Origin: JBBSHJ01 sp038253135
GTDB taxonomy: Bacteria; Actinomycetota; Actinomycetes; Mycobacteriales; QHCD01
Direction: 5' to 3'
Length of the DNA stretch: 5,352 nt
Assembly (NCBI GenBank): GCA_038253135.1
Contig: JBBSHJ010000155.1
Location: 1 to 5,352, forward strand
Part shown: one piece after another, positions 1 to 5,352 of the stretch
Layout: each line of letters begins with the position of its first letter
How positions within the stretch are numbered: the first letter of the stretch is position 1
Position numbers and translations under genes: made by a program
Notes under the pieces: model-generated
Database searches by the model: none
Told to the model about the DNA's origin: nothing
The model's input: the letters and a program-made list of their open reading frames with translations, nothing else

Positions 1-955
1 CGTCGTCGTACACCGCTATCCCGGCGCCCGAAATGACGAAGGGAACCCGCATCAAGACCTCCGGCATCCCGGCGCCCTTGCGCTGCAAGCCGTATTCGCC
101 GGTGTAATCGCCGTGGTCGCTGGTGACGATCACGACCGTGTCATCGAGAATTCCGCGCTCACGATAGGACGCGATCAACCGCGCGATCTGGTCGTCGATG
201 AGACGCAGCATGCCGCAGTAATTGGCGCGATAGCGGCGCCACTGCTTATCCAGCCCTGGTCGTTTGGATTCCTGCAAGTCGGCTAGCCACGCGTATGCAC
301 CGCCCTTCGCGAGTGCATCGACGCGTCCCGTCAGTGGTGCGGGGATAGATTCCTCCGGAAACATCGAAAAATATGGCTCGGGCACCTGATAAGGATTGTG
401 TGGCTCGGGAAATGACGCCCAGAGAAACGACGGCCGATCGATGGCCCGGACGGTCTCAACGGCAGCCGATACGATGCGGTGCGGGAATTGGCTGCGCAAA
501 GGGTACGGCGTCGCCACCGGGCTGACGCCGTGGTCGAGCTCGGCCAGCCACCGAGCGAATCCGTCGTCCTCGGCGTCGCCGGCCGGGCCGTGGTCGTGCC
601 AGTACGAGCCGGCGTAGGAATCGAAGTCGTCCGGCCCTCGATACATGTGCGGCTTGCCGGCGAAATGCACGGCGTACCCCTGCCCGCGCAGAACGTCCAG
701 CAGGTCATCGCCGCGGACAACGGCATTCTCCGCGCTGTTCTGGCGCACCCGGTGCGCCTTCGGCCACCGCCCTGTCAGCAACGAGGTCCGCGCAGGGACA
801 CAGGCCGGAGCCGTGGTGTAAGCCTGCCGCAGCCGCCGGCCGGCGGCGCCGAGTGCGTCGACGGCCGGCATGGTGTCCAGCAGGAATCCGTCGCCGAGGG
901 TAAATCCGGCGCGGTGCTGGTCGGTGGTGATCAGCAGGATGTGTGGTCGGCCCAT
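1..955 (-). CDS. Sulfatase-superfamily hydrolase (formylglycine type), C-terminus outside the window
   Basis: Reading the minus strand from ATG at 955 gives 318 uninterrupted codons that run off the left edge, so the C-terminal part is missing. The start MGRPHILLITTDQHRAGF is the typical sulfatase first strand. CVPAR at residues 52-56, followed by TSLLTGR, is the C-x-P-x-R signature whose Cys52 is oxidised to formylglycine, the catalytic nucleophile. Other active-site motifs are GKPH (100-103), EPHNPY (184-189) and SDHGD (279-283). The likely metal ligands are Asp12, Gln13, Asp280 and His281. This D-Q/D-H set is known from choline-sulfatase and phosphonate-monoester-hydrolase relatives, so the substrate may be a sulfate ester or a phosphoester; I cannot assign it. 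No signal peptide or membrane segment is visible, so it is probably cytoplasmic. Maturation would need a formylglycine-generating enzyme encoded elsewhere. The gene is divergent from ribF with 38 bp between starts. Its distal part uses AT-richer codons (CTA, AAA, ATA, TTT) than the genes to the right. Confidence 0.93.
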   Translation of the reverse strand, partial: MGRPHILLITTDQHRAGFTLGDGFLLDTMPAVDALGAAGRRLRQAYTTAPACVPARTSLLTGRWPKAHRVRQNSAENAVVRGDDLLDVLRGQGYAVHFAGKPHMYRGPDDFDSYAGSYWHDHGPAGDAEDDGFARWLAELDHGVSPVATPYPLRSQFPHRIVSAAVETVRAIDRPSFLWASFPEPHNPYQVPEPYFSMFPEESIPAPLTGRVDALAKGGAYAWLADLQESKRPGLDKQWRRYRANYCGMLRLIDDQIARLIASYRERGILDDTVVIVTSDHGDYTGEYGLQRKGAGMPEVLMRVPFVISGAGIAVYDD

Positions 956-976
956 TGGGCCGACCGTATCGGCCCA
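945..976. repeat. Three alternating TCGGCCCA octamers: operator-like inverted repeats
   Basis: TCGGCCCA occurs at 947-954, as its exact reverse complement TGGGCCGA at 956-963, and again in direct orientation at 969-976. Copies one and two form a perfect inverted repeat with 10-bp arms (945-954 and 956-965) around the single base 955, which is the A of the sulfatase ATG. Copies two and three form a perfect inverted repeat with 8-bp arms around a 5-nt spacer (964-968). Copies one and three start 22 bp apart, about two helical turns. The putative sulfatase -10 (963-968) lies between copies two and three, so bound protein would block that promoter. The likely reading is a binding site for a local transcription factor. 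An mRNA hairpin is possible if the sulfatase transcript starts further upstream. The repeat is seen directly; the function is inferred. Confidence 0.6.
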
Positions 977-987
977 CCGCATAGAGT
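960..987 (+). promoter_or_regulatory. Putative ribF promoter, probably leaderless
   Basis: TAGAGT at 982-987 fits the actinobacterial -10 pattern TAnnnT and lies 6 nt before the GTG of ribF at 994, so the transcript would start close to the start codon. There is no convincing Shine-Dalgarno sequence in 975-993. The -35 is poor: CCGACC at 960-965 keeps a GAC core at 16-bp spacing. It overlaps the second octamer, so a regulator of the sulfatase could also affect ribF. Transcription from further upstream is unlikely because the neighbouring gene is divergent. Confidence 0.35.
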
Positions 988-991
988 TCAG
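963..991 (-). promoter_or_regulatory. Putative sulfatase promoter, probably leaderless
   Basis: On the minus strand TACGGT (968 to 963) fits the TAnnnT -10 pattern and lies 7 nt before the ATG at 955, so transcription would begin at or within a base or two of the start codon. No Shine-Dalgarno sequence is visible upstream of the ATG, which suits a leaderless mRNA, a common class in Actinobacteria. The -35 is weak: CTGAAC (991 to 986), 17 bp upstream, keeps only the TGA core. The -10 lies between two of the octamer repeats. This is a motif match only. Confidence 0.35.
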
Positions 992-993
992 CC

Positions 994-1935
994 GTGGAGT
1001 TGTGGGACGGCGCGGCCGGCGCGCCGCAGGACTGGGGCCGTTGCGTCATCACGATCGGCGGCTTCGACGGCGTGCATGTGGGGCATCAGCGGGTGATCGG
1101 CGCCGCCGTGGAGCGGGCCCGGGGCCGTGGCGTGCCTGCCGCCGTGATGACGTTCGAGCCGCATCCCAGCGAGATCGTGCGGCCCGGGAGCCACCCCGCC
1201 AAGCTGACCGGGACCGCGCGCAAGGCGGAGCTGATCGAGGAGCTGGGTGCCGACGTCCTGGTGGTGCAGCCGTTCACCCTCGCCTTCAGCCGGATGGAAC
1301 CCGCGGAGTTCGGGCACGAGCTGCTGGTGGACCGGCTGCACACCGAGCTGGTCCTGGTGGGCGAGAACTTCCGGTTCGGGCACAAGGCCGCCGGCACGGT
1401 CGAGACCCTCACCGAGCTCGGCCGGCGCTTCGGTTTCGCGGTCGAGCCGCTGGCGCTCGCGAGCACCGGCGACACGACGTACTCCTCGACCTTCATCCGG
1501 TCCCGGGTCGCCGCCGGGGATGTCGAGACCGCTGCCGCCGCGCTGGGGCGCGAGCACCGCATCGAAGGGATCGTGATCCGCGGCGACGGCCGCGGGGGTC
1601 CGCTGCTCGGATTCCGTACCGCGAATCTCACCTCCGAGCTCTACACCGCCACACCCGCGGACGGTGTGTACGCCGGCCACGCGGTCATCGCGCCGCGCAC
1701 CAAGCGGGAGCGCCGATTCGTCGCCGCGATCTCGATCGGCACCAACCCGACCTTCGTCGGGGCCAACCGCAGCGTCGAGGCGCACCTGCTCGACTTCGAC
1801 GAGGACATCTACGGCGAGTCGATCGGCTTCGAGTTCGCCACGCGCCTGCGGGGAACAGAGCGGTTCGACTCGATCGAGGCGCTGATCGAGCAGATGCGCG
1901 TTGACGTGCGCCGCGTACGCGACCTGCTGGCCTGA
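994..1935 (+). CDS. ribF: Bifunctional riboflavin kinase / FMN adenylyltransferase (FAD synthetase)
   Basis: RibF phosphorylates riboflavin to FMN and then adenylates FMN to FAD in the cytoplasm. The 313-residue product has the usual family length. The N-terminal adenylyltransferase half shows GGFDGVHVGH (22-31, with the nucleotidyltransferase HxGH at 28-31), TFEPHP (53-58), GENFRFGH (123-130) and SSTFIR (164-169). The C-terminal flavokinase half shows GDGRG (197-201), TNPTF (250-254) and VEAHLLDFD from 261, with Glu262 as the expected catalytic base. The conserved PTAN motif reads RTAN at 208-211: the Mg/ATP-binding Thr209 and Asn211 remain but the proline is an arginine. The GTG start at 994 is chosen because an in-frame TAG lies at 982-984 and because the N-terminus (ELWDG...DWGRCVITIG) matches actinobacterial RibF. 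A TTG at 1000 is the next alternative. The gene precedes rpsO, as in many actinobacteria, with 127 nt between them. Confidence 0.96.
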   Translation: MELWDGAAGAPQDWGRCVITIGGFDGVHVGHQRVIGAAVERARGRGVPAAVMTFEPHPSEIVRPGSHPAKLTGTARKAELIEELGADVLVVQPFTLAFSRMEPAEFGHELLVDRLHTELVLVGENFRFGHKAAGTVETLTELGRRFGFAVEPLALASTGDTTYSSTFIRSRVAAGDVETAAAALGREHRIEGIVIRGDGRGGPLLGFRTANLTSELYTATPADGVYAGHAVIAPRTKRERRFVAAISIGTNPTFVGANRSVEAHLLDFDEDIYGESIGFEFATRLRGTERFDSIEALIEQMRVDVRRVRDLLA

Positions 1936-1940
1936 GCGAG

Positions 1941-1971
1941 TTACTGGGTTGAGGACCTGATCGGCTACACT
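1941..1971 (+). promoter_or_regulatory. Putative rpsO promoter
   Basis: TACACT at 1966-1971 is a good TAnnnT -10 hexamer in otherwise GC-rich sequence just after ribF. The -35 is not clear: TTACTG at 1941-1946 leaves a long 19-bp spacer, and TTGAGG at 1949-1954 leaves only 11 bp. Initiation about 7 nt after the -10 would give rpsO a leader of about 85 nt. No stem followed by a U-run ends ribF here, so read-through from ribF is also likely. Confidence 0.4.
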
Positions 1972-1977
1972 GGCCGG

Positions 1978-2062
1978 GTCGGCGTCCCGAGTGCGCCGAT
2001 ATGTGCATGCTTGATCCGCGTGATGACGACCGCGGGCCACATCGAGAAACCTGAGGAGTCCC
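1978..2062 (+). promoter_or_regulatory. rpsO mRNA leader with two hairpins; possible S15 autoregulatory element
   Basis: The stretch between the putative start site and rpsO can form two hairpins. The first pairs GTCGGCG (1978-1984) with CGCCGAT (1994-2000), including one G-U pair, around a 9-nt loop. The second pairs CCGCG (2016-2020) with CGCGG (2031-2035) around a 10-nt loop. The Shine-Dalgarno sequence GAGGAG (2053-2058) follows, 4 nt before the GTG, in an apparently open region. S15 represses its own translation through structured leaders in several bacterial phyla, and the structures differ between phyla, so a leader here is plausible. I do not recognise a specific known class. Confidence 0.3.
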
Positions 2063-2332
2063 GTGCCGCTCGCCACCGAGACGAAGCAAGAGATCATGAC
2101 TGAGCACGCCACCGGTGAGCGGGACACGGGTTCGCCCGAAGTCCAGGTTGCGCTGCTCTCGCGTCGGATTGCCGACCTGACCGAGCACCTCAAGGTGCAC
2201 AAGCACGATCACCACAGCCGCCGCGGCCTGATGCTGCTGGTCGGCCGCCGCCGTCGTCTGCTGAAGTACCTGCAGGCGACGGACATCAACCGCTATCGCG
2301 CGCTGATCGAGAAGCTCGGTCTGCGTCGGTAG
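2063..2332 (+). CDS. rpsO: 30S ribosomal protein S15
   Basis: S15 binds the three-way junction of helices 20-22 in 16S rRNA and is a primary binder in assembly of the 30S platform. The product is 89 residues, the standard S15 length, and aligns end to end with the family. DTGSPEVQVALL covers 21-32, the nearly invariant HLKVHKHDHHSRRGL contains the rRNA-contacting His/Asp/Ser cluster, VGRRRRLLKYL follows, and the C-terminus is LIEKLGLRR. The GTG start is set by GAGGAG at 2053-2058, 4 nt upstream, and by the family N-terminus. The gene lies between ribF and pnp. rpsO-pnp is a widely conserved pair, often with both a shared and a separate pnp transcript. Nothing in the protein is unusual. Confidence 0.98.
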   Translation: MPLATETKQEIMTEHATGERDTGSPEVQVALLSRRIADLTEHLKVHKHDHHSRRGLMLLVGRRRRLLKYLQATDINRYRALIEKLGLRR

Positions 2333-2484
2333 TTCAACATCCCGGCCGGCGATTAATCCACGGCTCGACCGGTCCTCGGTAGTGGCTTTCGGGCACCGCA
2401 CACGATGCCCGCGGGCTTCGATCGAAGACCGGCCCCGTTGAGTGTCGAGCGGCAGGGATCCCAACTGAAGGGAGCCCGACCGAA
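2333..2484 (+). promoter_or_regulatory. rpsO-pnp intergenic region / pnp leader with nested inverted repeats
   Basis: This 152-nt gap holds no gene. It contains a hairpin CGGGCA/TGCCCG (2390-2395 with 2406-2411, 10-nt loop) and the perfect 12-nt palindrome CTTCGATCGAAG (2416-2427). Two longer-range pairings are CCGGTC (2369-2374) with GACCGG (2427-2432) and GCTCGA (2363-2368) with TCGAGC (2445-2450). Together these could nest into one long imperfect stem. The palindromes CCGGCCGG (2342-2349) and GACCGGTC (2367-2374) also lie here. The pnp Shine-Dalgarno sequence GAAGGGAG is at 2467-2474. In E. coli and Streptomyces the equivalent region carries a hairpin cut by RNase III, through which PNPase limits its own synthesis; a similar role here is inferred. 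I see no stem plus U-run terminator and no convincing pnp promoter. Confidence 0.4.
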
Positions 2485-4734
2485 GTGTCGGATCAAATCC
2501 AGGAAAGCAACATTCACGAGAGCACCGCAACGATCGACAACGGACCCTTTGGCACCCGGACGGTGCGGTTCGAGACCGGTCGCGTGGCCAAGCAGGCGAA
2601 CGGCTCGGCCGTGGCCTACCTCGACGAGGAGACCATGGTGCTCTCGGCGACGACGGCGTCCAAGTCGCCCCGCGAGCAGGTCGACTTCTTCCCGCTGACC
2701 GTCGACGTCGAGGAGCGGGCGTACGCCGCCGGCAAGATTCCCGGCGCCGTCTTCCGCCGCGAGGGCCGCCCGAGCCTCGAGGGCATCCTCACCTGCCGGC
2801 TGATCGACCGCCCGCTGCGGCCGAGCTTCGCCAAGGGGTTCCGCAACGACGTCAACGTTGTCATCACGGTCCTGTCGCTGGCGCCGGGCGAGGAGTACGA
2901 CGTCCTCGCGATCAACGCGGCCGGCCTCTCCACGCTGCTGGCCGGGCTGCCGTTCTCCGGGCCGGTCGCCGGCACCCGCGTCGCCCTCATCCGTGACATG
3001 GCAGGAGACGACCGCTGGGTCGCGTTCCCGACGCAGGAGCAGTTGCAGCTCGCCGTCTTCAACATGGTCGTCGCCGGGCGTGTCCTCGACGACGGTGACG
3101 TCGCGATCATGATGGTCGAGGCCGAATCCACCGAGTCGACCGTCGAGCTGGTCGCCGGTGGCGCCACCGCGCCGACCGAGGAGGTCGTGGCGCAGGGCCT
3201 CGAGGCGGCCAAGCCGTTCCTGAAGGTGCTGTGCGCAGCCCAGGCCGCGCTGGCCGCAGCGGCGGCCAAGCCGACCGGGGACTTCCCGCTCCTGATCGAC
3301 TACGAGGACGACGTCTACGCCGCTGTCGAGGCGGCCGTCGGCACCGAGCTGGCCGCCGCCCTGCAGATCGGACCGAAGGGCGAGCGCGAGGCCAATCAGG
3401 ATCGCGTGAAGGCACTGGCCATCGAGCGGGTCGGCGAGCAGTTCGCGGACCGCAAGAGCGAGGTCGCCAGCGCGTACCGCGCGCTGTCCAAGAAGTTGGT
3501 CCGCCAGCGGATCCTGCGCGACAGGGTGCGCATCGACGGCCGCGGCGTGGCCGACATCCGCCAGCTGGCCGCCGAGGTCGAGTTCCTCCCGCGGGCCCAC
3601 GGCTCGGCGCTCTTCGAGCGCGGCGAGACGCAGATCCTCGGCGTCACGACGCTGAACATGCTGCAGATGGAGCAGAAGTTCGGCATCACCCTGCGGGAGA
3701 ACACCACCAAGCGCTACATCCACCACTACAACATGCCGCCGTACTCCACCGGCGAGACCGGCCGCCTCGGCTCGCCGAAACGCCGCGAGATCGGGCACGG
3801 TGCGCTGGCCGAGCGGGCGCTGCTCCCGGTGCTGCCGAGCCGCGCGGACTTCCCCTACGCGATCCGCCAGGTCTCCGAGGCGCTGGGCTCGAACGGCTCG
3901 ACCTCGATGGGCTCGGTCTGCGCGTCCACCATGTCGTTGTGGAACGCCGGAGTGCCGCTGAAGGCTCCCGTGGCGGGCATCGCCATGGGGCTGGTCTCCG
4001 ACACCGTGGACGGCAAGACGGAGTACGTCGCCCTGACCGACATCCTGGGCGCTGAGGACGCGTTCGGTGACATGGACTTCAAGGTCGCCGGCACGAAGGA
4101 ATTCGTCACCGCGCTCCAGCTGGACACCAAGCTCGACGGCATCCCGTCCGAGATCCTCGCCGGCGCGCTGACGCAGGCCCGCGACGCGCGGCTGCATATC
4201 CTCGACGTGATGCTCGAGGCGATCGACGAGCCCGACGAGATGTCCGAATTCGCGCCGCGGATCACGACGCTGAAGATCCCTGTGGACAAGATCGGCGAGC
4301 TGATCGGTCCCAAGGGCAAGACCATCAACGGCATCCAGGACGACACCGGCGCGCAGATCACAATCGAGGACGACGGCACGATCTACGTCGGCGCCGACAA
4401 CGGCGTCGCGGCGCAGGCGGCCGTGGACCAGGTCAACGCCATCGCCAACCCGCACATGCCGCAGATCGGCGAGCGTTTCCTCGGCACGGTCGTCAAGACG
4501 ACCGCGTTCGGCGCCTTCGTCTCACTGCTTCCCGGCCGCGACGGGCTGGTGCACATCAGCAAGCTCGGCGAGAAGGGTAAGCGGGTCGGCAAGGTCGAAG
4601 ATGTCGTCAATGTGGGCGACAAGCTGCAGGTCGAGATCACCGAGATCGACCAGCGCGGCAAGATCAGCCTGACGCCGGTGCACGATGACGCTCCGCAGAA
4701 GGAGTCGGTCGCGGCCTCGGCGTCGGCCGAATAA
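2485..4734 (+). CDS. pnp: Polynucleotide phosphorylase (PNPase / GpsI)
   Basis: PNPase is a trimeric 3'-5' exoribonuclease that degrades RNA by phosphorolysis and can also add nucleotides to 3' ends. Actinobacterial members were also named guanosine pentaphosphate synthetase (GpsI). The 749-residue product is complete. The first RNase PH domain includes DFFPLTVDVEER from 67 and FRREGR (90-95). An all-alpha linker lies at about 245-330. The second, catalytic RNase PH domain (about 345-560) includes DGR (351-353), NMPPYSTGE (416-424) and GDMDFK (528-533). Asp525, Asp531 and Lys533 match the E. coli catalytic Asp486, Asp492 and Lys494. A KH domain follows with GPKG at 608-611, then an S1 domain from about 662 to 733 (GTVVKTTAFGAFV, GLVHISKL), then a short Ala/Ser/Glu tail. 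The GTG start is supported by GAAGGGAG at 2467-2474, 10 nt upstream, and by the N-terminus (ATIDNGPFGTRTVRFETGR). The RNA-binding domains and active site look intact. Confidence 0.98.
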   Translation: MSDQIQESNIHESTATIDNGPFGTRTVRFETGRVAKQANGSAVAYLDEETMVLSATTASKSPREQVDFFPLTVDVEERAYAAGKIPGAVFRREGRPSLEGILTCRLIDRPLRPSFAKGFRNDVNVVITVLSLAPGEEYDVLAINAAGLSTLLAGLPFSGPVAGTRVALIRDMAGDDRWVAFPTQEQLQLAVFNMVVAGRVLDDGDVAIMMVEAESTESTVELVAGGATAPTEEVVAQGLEAAKPFLKVLCAAQAALAAAAAKPTGDFPLLIDYEDDVYAAVEAAVGTELAAALQIGPKGEREANQDRVKALAIERVGEQFADRKSEVASAYRALSKKLVRQRILRDRVRIDGRGVADIRQLAAEVEFLPRAHGSALFERGETQILGVTTLNMLQMEQKFGITLRENTTKRYIHHYNMPPYSTGETGRLGSPKRREIGHGALAERALLPVLPSRADFPYAIRQVSEALGSNGSTSMGSVCASTMSLWNAGVPLKAPVAGIAMGLVSDTVDGKTEYVALTDILGAEDAFGDMDFKVAGTKEFVTALQLDTKLDGIPSEILAGALTQARDARLHILDVMLEAIDEPDEMSEFAPRITTLKIPVDKIGELIGPKGKTINGIQDDTGAQITIEDDGTIYVGADNGVAAQAAVDQVNAIANPHMPQIGERFLGTVVKTTAFGAFVSLLPGRDGLVHISKLGEKGKRVGKVEDVVNVGDKLQVEITEIDQRGKISLTPVHDDAPQKESVAASASAE

Positions 4735-4738
4735 CCGG

Positions 4739-5352
4739 ATGGCCGAGCTGCGCACGCAGCGGCCAGGACGATCCCGCACCCTCGCCCGAGGTCGGGACGG
4801 TGGCGTCACCACGCGCACCGTCCTGCCCGGCGGGTTGCGGGTCATCACGGAGTCGATGCCCGGGTCACGCGCCGCGTCCTTCGGCGTCTGGGTCGGCGTC
4901 GGATCGCGGGACGAGAAGCCGTCGCTGGCCGGTACGTCGCATTTCCTCGAGCACTTGCTGTTCAAGGGGACCCGACGGCGTACCGCCCTCGAGATCTCGG
5001 CGTCGGTGGAATCCGTCGGCGGCGACCTCAACGCCTTCACGGCCAAGGAATACACCTGCTTCTACGCTCACGTGCTCGACGACGATCTGCCGCTCGCGGT
5101 CGATGTGGTTTGCGATGTCGTCGCCGACGCGTTGATTGCGGTCGATGACGTCGAGGCCGAGCGTGGCGTCATCCTCGAGGAAATCGCGATGCGCGAGGAC
5201 GATCCGGCCGATTTGGCGCACGACGTCTTCACCGAATCGCTTTTCGGCGACACTCCGGTCGGTCGACCGATCATTGGTACGACGGCCCACATCGAGACGC
5301 TGCGTCGCGACCAGATCGCGGGATACTACCGGCGCCGCTACCAGCTTCCCGA
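4739..5352 (+). CDS. pepR: M16-family zinc metallopeptidase (PepR-like), C-terminus outside the window
   Basis: The frame is open for 204 codons and continues past the right edge. After a basic N-terminal stretch of about 22 residues comes TRTVLPGGLRVITE, the usual first strand of an M16A domain. The inverted zinc motif HFLEH lies at 68-72: His68 and His72 bind zinc and Glu71 is the catalytic base. Glu148, in LEEIAMRED, is 76 residues after His72, as expected for the third ligand of HxxEH-x75-E. GGDLNAFTAKEYTCFYAHVL and FGDTPVGRPIIGT are also typical. Relatives include mycobacterial PepR and mitochondrial processing peptidase beta; its substrate cannot be told from sequence. ATG 4739 is 4 nt after the pnp stop and has no Shine-Dalgarno sequence nearby, and no in-frame start codon lies in the roughly 40 nt upstream that I checked, so translation is probably coupled to pnp. 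No signal peptide is visible. Confidence 0.94.
   Translation, partial: MAELRTQRPGRSRTLARGRDGGVTTRTVLPGGLRVITESMPGSRAASFGVWVGVGSRDEKPSLAGTSHFLEHLLFKGTRRRTALEISASVESVGGDLNAFTAKEYTCFYAHVLDDDLPLAVDVVCDVVADALIAVDDVEAERGVILEEIAMREDDPADLAHDVFTESLFGDTPVGRPIIGTTAHIETLRRDQIAGYYRRRYQLP

Noticed and set aside
479..1096. A 205-codon plus-strand frame opposite the sulfatase
   Set aside because: The minus-strand frame encodes a full set of sulfatase motifs, so the plus frame is a shadow.
870..1904. A 344-codon plus-strand frame overlapping ribF in another phase
   Set aside because: It is extremely Arg/Ala/Gly-rich with no motif. The ribF frame carries all the conserved residues.
988..2202. A 404-codon minus-strand frame across ribF and into rpsO
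   Set aside because: It is antisense to two clearly identified genes, shows no family motif, and is a typical GC-rich shadow frame.
2333..2360. Possible rpsO terminator at the CCGGCCGG palindrome (2342-2349)
   Set aside because: The palindrome has no loop and no following U-run, so it does not meet the pattern of an intrinsic terminator.
2438..2466. Possible pnp promoter with TTGAGT (2438-2443) as -35
   Set aside because: At 17-bp spacing the -10 position reads CCAACT, which lacks the required TA. No better hexamer is found nearby.
2353..4455. A 700-codon open frame on the minus strand, antisense to pnp
   Set aside because: It mirrors the codon periodicity of pnp in GC-rich DNA, has low-complexity Arg/Gly/Asp/Leu/Val composition and no recognisable domain. 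pnp on the other strand is certain.
1..5352. Search for tRNA, rRNA, CRISPR repeats, insertion-sequence ends, or toxin-antitoxin and defence genes
   Set aside because: None was seen on reading. All long stretches are explained by the five genes and the short intergenic regions.

Overview
The window comes from a GC-rich actinobacterium. The evidence is the strong G/C bias at third codon positions, GTG starts on three genes, and the actinobacterial gene order ribF - rpsO - pnp - M16 protease. The proteins resemble the mycobacterial/streptomycete RibF, S15, PNPase (GpsI) and PepR families. I cannot place it to genus. Most of the window is conserved housekeeping sequence; I see no defence system, CRISPR array, tRNA, rRNA or insertion sequence.

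Layout: (1) 1-955, minus strand: the N-terminal 318 codons of a formylglycine-type sulfatase-superfamily hydrolase, cut off by the left edge. (2) 956-993: a 38-bp divergent intergenic region. Both flanking start codons lie 6-7 nt from a TAnnnT -10-like hexamer, and neither has a visible Shine-Dalgarno sequence. Three copies of the octamer TCGGCCCA in alternating orientation cover the sulfatase start and its putative -10. (3) 994-1935, plus: ribF, for making FMN and FAD. (4) 1936-2062: the rpsO promoter and leader region. (5) 2063-2332: rpsO (ribosomal protein S15). (6) 2333-2484: the rpsO-pnp intergenic region, rich in inverted repeats. (7) 2485-4734: pnp (polynucleotide phosphorylase). (8) 4739-5352: the N-terminal part of an M16 zinc peptidase, cut off by the right edge and only 4 nt after pnp.

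The plus-strand genes form a housekeeping cluster: flavin cofactor synthesis, a small-subunit ribosomal protein, RNA turnover and a processing-type peptidase. rpsO and pnp are probably partly co-transcribed and controlled at the RNA level, as in other bacteria. The divergent sulfatase is the accessory element. The most interesting signals are the operator-like octamer array between sulfatase and ribF, and the altered PTAN motif (RTAN) in the riboflavin-kinase half of RibF.
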